The notes: generated by a model not told the origin, from the sequence alone. DNA of 64,000 bases from Oligoflexus tunisiensis (GCF_001748245.1 NZ_BDFO01000001.1:3373198-3437197), one strand, 5' to 3'. Counted from the stretch's first letter, positions 27,527-37,231 are shown. Program-made: numbers and translations.

Positions 27527-27763
27527 GACTGTTTCCTTCTTACCGTAAGGTCATGATCGTTCCGCACAGGAAACTCTTCATAACAAGGCGATCGGCACAA
27601 ATGATAATGGTCTGAATGCTTCCGAATAAATTTGCAGTTTCAAAAGGCTGGGCTGCTTTCAACCCTGGCTTACCTTGCCGTAAGAGTGTTTTTCCGGGCG
27701 TTTTCGATACTTCCGGAAGGGCAGGATGCGACCGATAAAGAGGAAGCGATCAGGAGTGCCGTC

Positions 27764-28450
27764 GTGCTGCGAACCTGCCTTTTCCTGGGACAACTGCTGC
27801 TTCTCCTCCTCTGCGGAGAGGCCTGGGCGGGTTTGACTTTGATGGGCGGGGCCGGGGCGACGGCCGGCACTTTGACGAAAACGGGTTCACCGCTCCTGAA
27901 CAAGGGCTACAACTATTCCTTTCAGCTCAGTTATATCCCCGGAACTTTGCGCAAGCCCTGGCCCATGGTCATGGGCGTTCAAATCAAACAGCTCAAATTG
28001 AATTTCACCGAGGATGGGGTCAGGAAGCGCGCGACCTATAATCTCTACGGAGCCCATCTCGGGCTCTCGATGGTCCTGACGCCCACGTTTTCCATGCAGA
28101 TCAGCGGGGAATATTATGGAACGGCGAATTTCTCGGTGCTATCGACCCATCAGGTTCGATTGAATGGCAGCAACTACAAATACTCCACCTGGGAACAGTA
28201 CAGCGGGCCCGCCGCATCAGGAGCGCGGCTGCAGGTGGTGCATGACAAGGCTGATGGGCAATTTTCGGCGCGGAGCCGCTATCGCAGTGGTGTGGGGTTG
28301 AGTGTTGTGCAACAAAGTTTCGGCAAGGAAAGCACCAAAATCACCACATCGGATCATGATCTGACCCCTGGCGAAACCACCACGCAGTCCACGGTGTCCT
28401 ACCGTCTTATGCTGATCAGCGTTGATCTTTTCATCGGGCTGGCGTTCTAA
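27764..28450 (+). CDS. exported beta-barrel-like protein
   Basis: 228 residues if translation starts at GTG 27764 (AGGAG 7-8 bases upstream), giving the signal peptide CLFLGQLLLLLLCGEAWA. A longer frame back to 27632 has no ribosome binding site. The mature part alternates polar and hydrophobic residues as in outer membrane strands (YSFQLSYIPG, VMGVQIKQLKLNF, LGLSMVLTPTFSMQISGEYY) and ends VDLFIGLAF, with a terminal Phe as in outer membrane barrels. Probably an outer membrane protein; the family was not recognised. Converges with the Ser/Thr kinase gene. Confidence 0.6.
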   Translation: MLRTCLFLGQLLLLLLCGEAWAGLTLMGGAGATAGTLTKTGSPLLNKGYNYSFQLSYIPGTLRKPWPMVMGVQIKQLKLNFTEDGVRKRATYNLYGAHLGLSMVLTPTFSMQISGEYYGTANFSVLSTHQVRLNGSNYKYSTWEQYSGPAASGARLQVVHDKADGQFSARSRYRSGVGLSVVQQSFGKESTKITTSDHDLTPGETTTQSTVSYRLMLISVDLFIGLAF

Positions 28451-28476
28451 GCTTGGGGACACCTCCCTCCGTTCGC

Positions 28477-29997
28477 TTACCCGGGCAGCAGCAAAAGGTG
28501 ATCCCTCAAGGACCACCATTGTTTGGCCTCATTCTGAGTCCAGACCCCCGCATCAGCCGAGGCTCTCAGCTCGCTCTCCAGCGTCTCCATGTTGGGTGGC
28601 CGGTGCAATGGGTTCTTTTCAACACACATCATGATCAATCGGACGAGCGCGGGAGGCAGGTCCGGCCTGTGCTCGGCCAGGTTTCGAGGTGTCGTATGCA
28701 GCACATCATAGAGCAGGCCAGCCTCGTGGGTCGCATCAAAGAGGTTACAACCACTCAGCATCTTATAAGCGACGACACCCAGGGAGTAAATATCGCTGCG
28801 CTCATTGGCTGCCAAGGGCTGAATCAAAAGCTCTGGCGCGATATAACCAGGCGTCCCGCGCAGCTGACTGGAAAGAGAGTCTGTCGTTTCCGAAGGCACA
28901 AGGCTCTTGATGCTTTTCACCAGGCCGAAATCAACGACTTTGACGAAGTCGTAGACTCCTCCGAGCCGGCAGACCATGATATTGAGAGGTTTGATGTCAC
29001 GGTGTATCAGGCCCAGAGCATGGGCCTCCTTCAGAGAACCACAGATCTGCAGAAGAAGATGGATGGCCCTCCTCCAGGGCATGCGTGTCTCGACCTCGAT
29101 GAGCCTGGCTAAACTGATTCCCTGGAGATACTCCATCACATAGTAGAAACACTCGTCGACGGTGCGACCAAAATCATAGACGGCCACCGTGTTGGGGTGA
29201 GTCAGCTTACAGGTGGCGCGAACCTCGGCTTCAAAGCGATTGAGGGAATCGGGTTTATCGCGATCCTTCTTCAGGATTTTAATGGCGGCAGGCCTTTTCA
29301 GAAACTCATGCCTGGCTAAATAAATCTCTCCAATCCCTCCCTCCGCTATTTTCCTCAGCAAGCGATACTGCCCCATGCGGTCGCCCAGGCGAGCGGCAGG
29401 ACGCATCCGGATCATGGCGAAATAGTTCAGGGCTGCGAAGAGGCTCGCGGTGCCGCAAAGGATAATCATGGCCATATAGAGCGTATCCGCGAAGCGCAAC
29501 GTAACAAAGGCTTCGCCAGCGTCAACTTCCGTGATCAAACCGAAAAGCAGGCTGGGATGCCAGCGCCAGGCCCCAACGACCTCCATACCACGATAGTCCC
29601 GGTAAGGTTCGAGAACGTGGCCCTGCATCTCATCTGAATATTCGCGAGGGCGTTCCAAAGCCTTCGAGACGATCCTGGTAAACGGCCAGTCCTCCCTATA
29701 ATTTTTCGGGCGAAAGCCTTCCGTCAAATTTCCTCCAGGATCCTTGAGGGCGATATTGAGACCGGCCGGTTGTCCTTTGTTGAGAAGCCCGGCTGCGACC
29801 AGTTGGTCGTTGAAACGGCTTTCCGAGACCATAAAACCTTGTCTGTTGAAGGCATAGGTTTCTCCCGATTCTCCCCAGCGTCCCACTTTAATAATTCGAT
29901 CAAAACTGCCCGAAGTGTTGACCGACAGAGCCAGACCGGCAAGTATGCGCCCGGACTTATCCCGGATTGGGGCGGCGAACCAGGAAACATATTCCAT
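28477..29997 (-). CDS. membrane Ser/Thr protein kinase, C-terminal part of a frame-disrupted gene
   Basis: 506 residues. The first 150 or so look like the second half of a Cache-type extracellular sensor (EYVSWFAAPIRDKSGRILAG, then YREDWPFTRIVSKAL). A membrane helix follows (LYMAMIILCGTASLFAALNYFA), then a complete Hanks-type kinase: IAEGGIGEIYLA (Gly loop), AAIKILKK (ATP Lys), HRDIKPLN (catalytic Asp), KVVDFGLVK, GTPGYIAPE. It is probably one gene with the frame at 29957-30784: the two overlap by 41 bases in different frames and the sensor domain is split exactly there. The kinase itself looks intact. Confidence 0.8.
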   Translation of the reverse strand: MEYVSWFAAPIRDKSGRILAGLALSVNTSGSFDRIIKVGRWGESGETYAFNRQGFMVSESRFNDQLVAAGLLNKGQPAGLNIALKDPGGNLTEGFRPKNYREDWPFTRIVSKALERPREYSDEMQGHVLEPYRDYRGMEVVGAWRWHPSLLFGLITEVDAGEAFVTLRFADTLYMAMIILCGTASLFAALNYFAMIRMRPAARLGDRMGQYRLLRKIAEGGIGEIYLARHEFLKRPAAIKILKKDRDKPDSLNRFEAEVRATCKLTHPNTVAVYDFGRTVDECFYYVMEYLQGISLARLIEVETRMPWRRAIHLLLQICGSLKEAHALGLIHRDIKPLNIMVCRLGGVYDFVKVVDFGLVKSIKSLVPSETTDSLSSQLRGTPGYIAPELLIQPLAANERSDIYSLGVVAYKMLSGCNLFDATHEAGLLYDVLHTTPRNLAEHRPDLPPALVRLIMMCVEKNPLHRPPNMETLESELRASADAGVWTQNEAKQWWSLRDHLLLLPG

Positions 29998-30784
29998 CCT
30001 GGACCATCAATTCCTTTTCCTGAAATGCTGATCCAATCAATCGTTTGGGTATAAAAAGGTTTTCACCTTTCAGGACCTGATTGGCCACGCTCATCAGCTG
30101 GGTGTCCGGGAGAAACCGGTTGCCAACCATTTTGTCCACATCACAGCTCACGGCTCGATAGGTATCATCGACAATGACAAAGTGTCCGAATGGTCCCGCT
30201 CGCAAGGTGCTTGCGAACAATTTCTGAATTTCCGCCTGGGCTGGCGCGGACCTGATTTCTTCATAGGGGTTCTGGCTGGTTCTGGAAATCCGGAGCAGTT
30301 CCCTGAGAGCGGGTTGCTCCCCAAGCGCTTCAGCCCACCGCTCCACTTCCTTCGTGCGATGTTCCGACCAAAGTTCAATGGACAGGAAATTGGAATTCAG
30401 AATGCTGTCCATGTGCCCTGCGACCTCCCTCTTCAGGATGGCGTGCAGCGTGTTGCGACCTGCCGAGGCAGCTGCGAGCAGGACCAGCATGATACCCAGG
30501 AGCAAGGCGAATCGAATCACCTTCTTTTGCAGGAGACGTTGGATGCCGGCCTGGATCGCATTGGCTTTTGTGGGTTCGAAAGCCACAGACAAGGGGCGAA
30601 GGTCGGACGGGTTCGATTCCGATGTGCTTTCATGATAAGACAGAAGCGATTCCACCTCACACCGGATATCCTCGCGGCCTTTGCGCTTGGCGGCGATCAA
30701 GGAAGGCCTCTGCTCCTTATCCACTTGAAGAGCTTGATGAAAGATTATTTTGGCTTGTGCGTAAGCATCAGGATCCAAGCTCAT
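29957..30784 (-). CDS. N-terminal part of frame-disrupted membrane Ser/Thr kinase (Cache-type sensor half)
   Basis: 275 residues: a cytosolic segment with a REDIRCEVESLLSYHEST stretch resembling N-terminal regions of some bacterial Ser/Thr kinases, one membrane helix (VIRFALLLGIMLVLLAAASA), then the first half of an extracellular sensor (FVIVDDTYRAVSCD, LPDTQLMSVANQVLKG). The frame stops shortly after the point where the reading continues in the next frame as EYVSWFAAPI. A single-base change near 29990-30005 would join both parts into one protein of about 760 residues. It may be a sequencing error, a true mutation or, less likely, programmed shifting. Confidence 0.65.
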   Translation of the reverse strand: MSLDPDAYAQAKIIFHQALQVDKEQRPSLIAAKRKGREDIRCEVESLLSYHESTSESNPSDLRPLSVAFEPTKANAIQAGIQRLLQKKVIRFALLLGIMLVLLAAASAGRNTLHAILKREVAGHMDSILNSNFLSIELWSEHRTKEVERWAEALGEQPALRELLRISRTSQNPYEEIRSAPAQAEIQKLFASTLRAGPFGHFVIVDDTYRAVSCDVDKMVGNRFLPDTQLMSVANQVLKGENLFIPKRLIGSAFQEKELMVQDGICFLVRRPNPG

Positions 30785-30970
30785 ACGTTCGACTCTGTGG
30801 CACAGTTTTGGCTATGGCAAGAGTCAGCGTAGCCGAAAACGAAAAAATCCGCTGCTGGAATTTCAGACAGCAGGTTTTACATACCAAAGTTTAGGGATCG
30901 AACCGAAGGCCACTGAACGACAGACCTTTCGGATGTCTGCCGCCCAGGGGATTTGGATAGGCACCAGGGC

Positions 30971-32272
30971 TCAGAATGCAGCCGGCCAGGCGTTGTCCTC
31001 TTCTCCGGTGACGACAGCGCGTTGGGCGCGATCGAAGCCGCTGAGGATCTGCCGATAGGTTTGGCTGCGACCGAGGAAGGCCTCCATCAGTGCTACGTTA
31101 TTATTCGCGTTGGCATGGAAATAACTCGGCATGGCGTTGGTGATGATGTCGAAGAATTTCGAAGGTTCATAGCCGGGATTCACGGTGGCATGGGCATCGC
31201 GCAGGGCATTGTCCACATAGGCGAAGGTATCGCAGCCGTTGACAAAGAACAGCTGGTACTGGCCGGTCTGGAACGATCCCATGCGCGCGAGAGCCCGGAT
31301 GTTGGCACCAAGACCTGAGTGGCCGTTATAGGACACAAGGTCGGATATCTTCGTGCGCTCGTTGTAGCGTGCCTTGAACGTTTCATCGGCGCTGAGAATG
31401 CCATCGATCAGCAGAATATCCACATCCAGGGTGCCTTCGGGCGTATTGAAGATCATGTGGATGGCAGGATAGTCCACGCCGGGACGGGTGCCTTCAGGAA
31501 CGTCAACATCCTGCATTGCAGGTTCACCGAAGCGGCTGCGCAGCATGGAATACATTTCATTGTAAGCGGCAATCCCTGCATCCCGGTTGCTGGTGGCACC
31601 GTCTTCGTATTTGCCAAAGACGGCGGTGATCACCGCGCGATCATCCTCCCAGATCTTGGCATATTCCGGAGCCTTGCCCTCGGTATTTTCTGCACTGACA
31701 TTCAGATGGATGGCGAAACGCGAAACCAGTGCGGCATGCGCGGGATCGCTCATCAGCAACTGACAGTCGTCCGGTTGCGGACGGTAGTAGTACCAGAAGT
31801 TGCCGGTGGATACATCATGCGCACTGGAAGCGGCGCAGGCATCCTGAAAAGCGGTCACGAAACCGCGCATCGAGCGACTATCGCCACGCGCCGGCAGGAT
31901 CAGTTCATAGCTGTCCGGCAGGGTACGATCGCGACGCCAGGCGACCAGAACCTTGGCCGCATAATGCACTTCAAAGCTGCCATCAGCCTGAGGAATTTTC
32001 TCATTGATGGTCAATTCCAAACGATTCAAATCCGCACCACCGCTGATGCCGTTGAGCTGTCCTGTCATGTAATTCAGCTGCGAACGAATTTGCCTTGTGA
32101 TCGTGCTGTCACTCGTTGCCGTTGTGCGAATCACCCCATTGGTGATCACGCCATCCACTCCGATCGAATGAGCCGAATCAATTTTCAGATCACTGGTCTC
32201 TGGTCCCTGTTCCGCGCAGGCCGTGAGTCCCAGGGCGGCAAGGGCCGCGAGAACTGTGCGTTTCATGAGCAT
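30971..32272 (-). CDS. lipoprotein of unknown function
   Basis: 433 residues from ATG 32272 (GGAG 5 bases upstream); lipobox LGLTACA. The mature protein has a mixed alpha/beta composition with DSYELILPARGD, LDVDILLIDGILS, YNGHSGLGANIRAL and YQLFFVNGCDTFAY segments. The last two recall the His and Cys regions of caspase-like (C25/C14 clan) folds, where His follows a small-residue turn and Cys ends a hydrophobic strand. That resemblance is by eye only. Several other cysteines could form disulfides. The gene stands alone, after the kinase gene on the same strand. Confidence 0.65.
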   Translation of the reverse strand: MLMKRTVLAALAALGLTACAEQGPETSDLKIDSAHSIGVDGVITNGVIRTTATSDSTITRQIRSQLNYMTGQLNGISGGADLNRLELTINEKIPQADGSFEVHYAAKVLVAWRRDRTLPDSYELILPARGDSRSMRGFVTAFQDACAASSAHDVSTGNFWYYYRPQPDDCQLLMSDPAHAALVSRFAIHLNVSAENTEGKAPEYAKIWEDDRAVITAVFGKYEDGATSNRDAGIAAYNEMYSMLRSRFGEPAMQDVDVPEGTRPGVDYPAIHMIFNTPEGTLDVDILLIDGILSADETFKARYNERTKISDLVSYNGHSGLGANIRALARMGSFQTGQYQLFFVNGCDTFAYVDNALRDAHATVNPGYEPSKFFDIITNAMPSYFHANANNNVALMEAFLGRSQTYRQILSGFDRAQRAVVTGEEDNAWPAAF

Positions 32273-32420
32273 ACTGTCTCCGTGTTGCATCGTTTTTCCG
32301 GTTCAACCACTCTCAGTAGAACACAGTCGAAACAACGCGAACAGTTTGCGGAAAATTTTTCCTGGCAGCGGGAAATTGCTGTTTGGCTCCCAAAGTTTAT
32401 AGTCAAGAAGCCCCTGGGAC

Positions 32421-32915
32421 TCATTCAGGGCTTGCGTTCCAAACCATCGCGCCCCCTGGGGTGAAAAAAATCCCCAGTCCTATGAAGAAATCGTTGATGG
32501 ATTTTCTTACGATGCGTCCTCGCTTTTGGACCAGATCGTGGTCGATATCCCGCTCAACCACCCTCGCACCCGCAAAGAAAAGTGTATAATTCAAGGCCAG
32601 CGTTCCATAGTAGCTATGAAACTCCTGGGGCGGACCGACCTTGACATCAACCCACTGATTGATAAGGCCGAGGCTCAGATGAACCATGTTGGAGGTCATC
32701 CCGAATCGGCTGAAAGGATACGCAAGACCAAATTCCACGGCATTGCCGTCCTGAGTTGCAGTCAGGCCGAGTGTGTAATGGTCCTTGAGGAGGACTCCAC
32801 CCGTGGCCCAAACTTCACCCTTGGAAAATGGTGTGACGCGACCCCAAAGTCCAACAGCAAAGGCGGCATCGGCCCACAGCAGTATCGATATTGACAACGC
32901 TAACGTCCGTATCAT
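32421..32915 (-). CDS. small exported protein, possible outer membrane barrel
   Basis: 164 residues with a signal peptide (MIRTLALSISILLWADAAFA). The mature chain has alternating amphipathic strands (HYTLGLTATQDGNAVEFGLA, NMVHLSLGLINQWVDV, TLALNYTLFFAGARV) and the near-terminal INDFFIGLGIFF. AAAGG precedes the ATG. It could be a small outer membrane barrel of about eight strands. No recognised family. Confidence 0.6.
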   Translation of the reverse strand: MIRTLALSISILLWADAAFAVGLWGRVTPFSKGEVWATGGVLLKDHYTLGLTATQDGNAVEFGLAYPFSRFGMTSNMVHLSLGLINQWVDVKVGPPQEFHSYYGTLALNYTLFFAGARVVERDIDHDLVQKRGRIVRKSINDFFIGLGIFFTPGGAMVWNASPE

Positions 32916-33156
32916 CGTTTACCTTTCATGGACTTCAAAAGTAGTCCCTTGCTTTCTAACGAAGTCAACAACTTGAGTTGGAATGTACAATGTTCCGCGA
33001 GGGAACGGGAGGTAAGATTTCTGCATGGGATTCAGTCGGGTTGCAGCGATTCATACACAAGGAATCAAAGTGATCGTGCAATGGCGGCGTTTCCTGCCGG
33101 CATTGCATTTACGGAGGCAGTCCTGATCCGGACCATACTTTGATCCGCTATGAACC

Positions 33157-33402
33157 TTAATATTTCAGTGGCTTGGAATCGTTCTCAATGTAAGTTGCCA
33201 CGTATTGTGGTTTGCTCAATTCAGTATGGCGACGACCTGTGACAATCGACAATAAATCGGTACGGCGCTCCTTGAGAGCTGGCGCTTTATCGACCACGGC
33301 CATTCCCCATCCGATCAGAATTCCAAACGAAAAACCGGCGATCAAAGCCACCACAGATTGCATTATCGTAAATACGTTCCAGGTCATGCGTTTTTTTCGC
33401 AC
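33157..33402 (-). CDS. small single-pass membrane protein
   Basis: 81 residues from a GTG start with CGGGAG 5 bases upstream. One helix (MQSVVALIAGFSFGILIGWGMAVV), a basic N-terminus and a polar C-terminal tail of about 45 residues. No family recognised. A perfect 7-base inverted repeat lies 27 bases upstream, overlapping the probable promoter, so its expression may be controlled by a repressor. Confidence 0.5.
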   Translation of the reverse strand: MRKKRMTWNVFTIMQSVVALIAGFSFGILIGWGMAVVDKAPALKERRTDLLSIVTGRRHTELSKPQYVATYIENDSKPLKY

Positions 33403-33428
33403 AATTACTCCCGTTGTATTTTCATCAG

Positions 33429-33444
33429 ATTATGTACACATAAT
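33429..33444. promoter_or_regulatory. operator-like inverted repeat
   Basis: ATTATGT-AC-ACATAAT is a perfect 7-base inverted repeat with a 2-base centre, 27 bases upstream of the GTG of the 81-residue membrane protein. It contains a -10-like TACATAAT on the minus strand. A dimeric regulator site overlapping the promoter is the simplest reading. Confidence 0.4.
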
Positions 33445-33650
33445 ATTTATCGGATGTCGGCGGAAAAATCCGAGCCCACGCCAGGTATCTGTGTCATGTC
33501 GGTGGCTTGCGGGAGAATATTACGTCAGGTACGTACACAGAATCGGGCGGGAATTGATCGGCCAGGCTGCTGGTAACGAGAACTTTGAAAACGGCCAGAA
33601 AATGTTGTACTTATGTGAGCTGGTTGGAAAATGATCAGAGGAGTCAGAGG

Positions 33651-33986
33651 ATGGCCACGTTTGCTCGCGAGATAACGGACAATGATTTTGAAGAGCAGGT
33701 TCTCAACGCCCCCGGTCTGGTACTGGTCGACTTCTGGGCTCCCTGGTGTGCTCCGTGTCGTACCATCTCCCCGTTTATTGAACGTGTGGCCCAGGAATTT
33801 CAGGGTGAGGTGACGGTTGTGAAAGTGAACGTGGATGCCAATCCCCGTTATTCGAGTCAGATGGGGATTCGATCGATTCCGACTTTGATTCTGTTTCGGG
33901 CGGGGGCGATCATCAAGGAGATGATGGGCGCGCCCGATCCGAAGCAGCTGGTGGATATACTGGAGGAAGCGCTGGAGACGCCTTAA
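33651..33986 (+). CDS. thioredoxin
   Basis: 111 residues from ATG 33651 (GGAG upstream; a 22-residue longer frame is unsupported). It has FAREITDNDFEEQVL, the active site VDFWAPWCAPCRTISP with WCAPC in place of the usual WCGPC, and the cis-Pro loop RSIPTLILFRAG. Cytosolic dithiol reductase; the central Ala instead of Gly occurs in some thioredoxin subgroups and may shift redox potential. The stop TAA overlaps the convergent giant-lipoprotein stop within TTAA. Confidence 0.93.
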   Translation: MATFAREITDNDFEEQVLNAPGLVLVDFWAPWCAPCRTISPFIERVAQEFQGEVTVVKVNVDANPRYSSQMGIRSIPTLILFRAGAIIKEMMGAPDPKQLVDILEEALETP

Positions 33987-36900
33987 CGGCCCCAGCGGGT
34001 TAGAAGCTGGTCGATGGTGTCGAGGTCGGTGGTGAGGCGGCGGATGCCTTGGCCCAAGGAATTCTCATTAAACTCAAGGAGGATTTCCGGATGATCCAGG
34101 GCGCTATGGATTCGTACCACCTCCACATTTCCTTGTAAGGGAAGTTCGACGAGTGTTTTTTGTCCATCCGAGCTGAGCACTTTGAGTGAATTATGCATCG
34201 ACACCAGAACTGTTCCCCGGGGGCCAAGGCCGAACGTTGAACCGCTGGCCACGGCTTGGCCTGAACGAACGGAATAAAGCGAACCGGAGCCTGTCGCATA
34301 AAGTTCAAGACCTTCCAAAATGGAACAAGGCGTGTAGTCCAACGAGTCCGCGATCAGCTGATCGCTGCCAGTCTGAAAATCGTGAAAGAGGATGGCTTCA
34401 TCCCGGGTGAAGTAAAATCCCTGCTGTTTCGGACTGATGACCAGGGAGCATACAGTCATCGGGATGCGCTGTTGTTCAGCGCCAGCTGCTGTAAAAATGA
34501 GAGCTTCCTGAGCCTCAGAGCCAGATCCTTTGAAATATAGGACACCCTGACCAGCATCCTCGGAGTATATAATCTTGTTAAAAGGCTGCGCATTTGACAG
34601 AAGCAGCTCGCTTTTAAGCTTGAGTTCACGGCCATTGAATGTAAAGTTTTCCAATGCCTGCGTTTCATTAGATTTTTGCCGCAGAACAAAAATGCCGTGC
34701 TTTGTCGTGAGATGAATATCCAGAACTGTTCCATCAATCTCTGAGAACAGCACAGGCTCACGCCCTGCGTCTATAACTCCAACAGCTCCGTTTTCCATAC
34801 CTACGGCGAGACGTCCATCATCCTGGAGCGAAAGCGCTGTGGCATCTGCGGGAAGTATGACGCTCGCACGTACAATTTTCCCTTCATCCTGAAGCTGGAG
34901 CCTGCGGGTCTCGAAATCAAAGACCGCATGCACGTCGCTCTTCAACGTACTGGCAGTGAGGTGCTGACTGCTCCGATCCTCAAAGCGGGTATTGCCATAG
35001 TAGAGTAGGGGTTGCAGTGTGCGATCCCTCTCACTGCTGTAGATCTGTATTGTTCTTTGTCCAAAATTGAAACAAATAAACCTTTGCAGGGAGGCATGAG
35101 GCAGGCAGGTTCCCAGCTGCTCACCGGAAAAGTACACGGATGCTTCGATGTCATTGCTATAGGACATCTGCAGAAGACGAACCCCACGGGTGCTGCCGAT
35201 AAAAAGCAGCGGTTTTTCGTTCGAGATAGGGGCGACGTTGTGAATGACTTCAAACTCCTTGAGAGGAAGTGCAAAAGCCCTTGGCTCGACGAGGTCGAGG
35301 AGATGAAGCTTGGAGGTAACCGCGGTGGCAAGTGCCAGGTAGCTCTGTTCCGGATCAGCCGTTAATGCCAGAGTTTTCGGGTGGATGACATCATTCAAGC
35401 GCTCAGTTAATATTTCACTCAGTCCAGGAGCTTCGAAGTCGATCACTTTCAGTTCACAGAAGCTTTCGCTAGGAAGTCCATTGCTTCCCCCCGGACTTAT
35501 TGCCTTGTGGCTGAGCATATAAATTTTGCGATCCATGCGCACGGCATAATCTACGACCACACAACCCGCCGGAGCTTGAAAAATTTGCTGTGCAAAATTC
35601 TGCTGGGTGTCCCAGATCATAAGTTCCTGATTGTTATGTCCAATGACATAGCGATCACTCGCGAAAAATGAGTAATGCTCTTCCACGGCATGAGTCCTGG
35701 GAAAATTCGCTTTAAAGATAGGGCTGTCATCGACTGAAGCGCGATCATAGACGCGAACCAAAGATTCTGTGCCTTTGTTGCCCCATATGGCGACTCTGTC
35801 CTTGGTTTGCCCTGACTTGAGTTTAGGGGAACTGATCTCCGTGGAAAATGTTTTTATCAGCCCATTGTTCTCATAAAGCTTCAAGAAGCGATTGCCTGCG
35901 GTCCAAAGCACGCCCGATGGGGAAAAATCCGCTCGGGTATTCCGGTCGATGTGAGAAACGGGCTGATTTTTATCAAAGAGCACGGCAGGGCCTTCATCTC
36001 CCTGGACAAGGAATGTATCGGATACGGGACTTACGTTGACGCGTTGAACGGGTTGATTGAAGTCGATATTTTGCAGCAGGTTTAACTTTTGGTCCAGCTT
36101 CCAAAAATTTTCAATGTAAGCCCATTGAATTGCAGTCTGCTCACCTTCAAGCTTGAGCAGATGGCGAATGCTGCTGGCCTCCCGCATGCTTTGGAGTGCA
36201 GGAGCCTGGGCACCAAGAAGAAGGTTCAATTGGACATTGGAGAGGCGGGCCAAAAGCTGGTCCACCTGTTCCTGGTGATAAACGGCAATGCTGGCTTCCA
36301 AAAGTTCGGACCGATGACCCGCTTTGTCCATGGCATAAGCCTTGAGGTCCCAAAGGCCCTCAGCGGGTGCTGTGATGGCACGCAAGGGGATGTAATCCTC
36401 GTCGTTACAGATCGCAGGGTGCATGCTGAGGCACACAAATGTTTCGGCACCGGATGCATCGAGGGCATTGAACGTGACCTGCGCTCCAGGCGCCAGACGG
36501 CGGATCTGTCGCGTTTCATCATAATACGGTTGCAGTTCCAAAGAGGAGCTAATGACAGGGGGCGTGCGATCGACCACAATCTGACAACGGGATTCAAAAG
36601 GTGGCGCATTTCGTTCAAAAACATCCCGGGAAATAAGCTTCAGCTGATAGCGACCTTCCGGCCAACTGGGATCGAGATTGATACTGCCTGTTGTTTCCGT
36701 CAAGGGAAGTTGCTGCAGTTGTTCGTTTTGATCGTTATAAATTTCAGCATGAATCAAGGTGCGAGTTAGAACACGCGTGGGCTGCTCAATTCGAGTCATA
36801 GGAAAACGCTGGGCTGTAATATAGGAATCAGCTGGGCATAGGAATTTCACGAGACGGTCGCTCAGCGCTGGTTCCGCAGAAAGTTTCATCTCCAGAAGGG

Positions 36901-37231
36901 GGTTGGTCCATTCCTCCCGTAGCGATAAGACCCGACCATTGATGGAGGCCTGATCGCGGATGATGACTTCGGCTGGGCGTTGGGTGTTGTGCGGAACTTC
37001 AAGGCAGCCATAGGCGGAGCGTTTGAGTGCTGAAATTTGATCGTCCTGAAGAAGGACAGCATCAAATCCTGCGTGGGGTATGTCTGTGACTTGAATATAA
37101 GAGTTCTGCGCTGGGTCCACATCGGGACCACAGGCAAGCTGCAGGCGGTTGGTGTCGTTACGCCAGCGCCCACAGGAGAGGGCAGCAAAGCCCATAATAA
37201 TGAGAAGAAGTTTTACCAACGGCCATTCCAT
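33983..37231 (-). CDS. giant lipoprotein with propeller-like repeats, paralogue 1
   Basis: 1,082 residues. Signal peptide with lipobox AALSCG (about residue 20). The N-terminal third is beta-rich with cysteines and strings such as LKLISRDVFERNAPPFES and CQIVVDRTPP (Ig-like, repeated). The remainder reads as a beta propeller of many short strands (VAIWGNKGTESLVRVYDR, YFKGSGSEAQEALIFT). About half of residues match the paralogue at 38120-41392 by eye, including LDTIDQLLTRWGR against LDAIDQLLSNWGR at the C-terminus. Its start overlaps the end of the 163-residue exported protein gene by 19 bases, so the two are coupled. Probable surface structural or binding protein; no catalytic motif. Confidence 0.8.
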   Translation of the reverse strand: MEWPLVKLLLIIMGFAALSCGRWRNDTNRLQLACGPDVDPAQNSYIQVTDIPHAGFDAVLLQDDQISALKRSAYGCLEVPHNTQRPAEVIIRDQASINGRVLSLREEWTNPLLEMKLSAEPALSDRLVKFLCPADSYITAQRFPMTRIEQPTRVLTRTLIHAEIYNDQNEQLQQLPLTETTGSINLDPSWPEGRYQLKLISRDVFERNAPPFESRCQIVVDRTPPVISSSLELQPYYDETRQIRRLAPGAQVTFNALDASGAETFVCLSMHPAICNDEDYIPLRAITAPAEGLWDLKAYAMDKAGHRSELLEASIAVYHQEQVDQLLARLSNVQLNLLLGAQAPALQSMREASSIRHLLKLEGEQTAIQWAYIENFWKLDQKLNLLQNIDFNQPVQRVNVSPVSDTFLVQGDEGPAVLFDKNQPVSHIDRNTRADFSPSGVLWTAGNRFLKLYENNGLIKTFSTEISSPKLKSGQTKDRVAIWGNKGTESLVRVYDRASVDDSPIFKANFPRTHAVEEHYSFFASDRYVIGHNNQELMIWDTQQNFAQQIFQAPAGCVVVDYAVRMDRKIYMLSHKAISPGGSNGLPSESFCELKVIDFEAPGLSEILTERLNDVIHPKTLALTADPEQSYLALATAVTSKLHLLDLVEPRAFALPLKEFEVIHNVAPISNEKPLLFIGSTRGVRLLQMSYSNDIEASVYFSGEQLGTCLPHASLQRFICFNFGQRTIQIYSSERDRTLQPLLYYGNTRFEDRSSQHLTASTLKSDVHAVFDFETRRLQLQDEGKIVRASVILPADATALSLQDDGRLAVGMENGAVGVIDAGREPVLFSEIDGTVLDIHLTTKHGIFVLRQKSNETQALENFTFNGRELKLKSELLLSNAQPFNKIIYSEDAGQGVLYFKGSGSEAQEALIFTAAGAEQQRIPMTVCSLVISPKQQGFYFTRDEAILFHDFQTGSDQLIADSLDYTPCSILEGLELYATGSGSLYSVRSGQAVASGSTFGLGPRGTVLVSMHNSLKVLSSDGQKTLVELPLQGNVEVVRIHSALDHPEILLEFNENSLGQGIRRLTTDLDTIDQLLTRWGR

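Noticed and set aside
30798..30813. Further sigma-54-like site TGGCACAGTTTTGGCT on the plus strand
   Set aside because: No plus-strand gene follows; two -12 positions differ, so chance is likely.
30880..30970. Possible tRNA on the minus strand (GGTTCGATCCC-like T-loop near 30895)
   Set aside because: The flanking bases do not form the T stem without a mismatch, and neither anticodon stem nor acceptor stem can be built around it.
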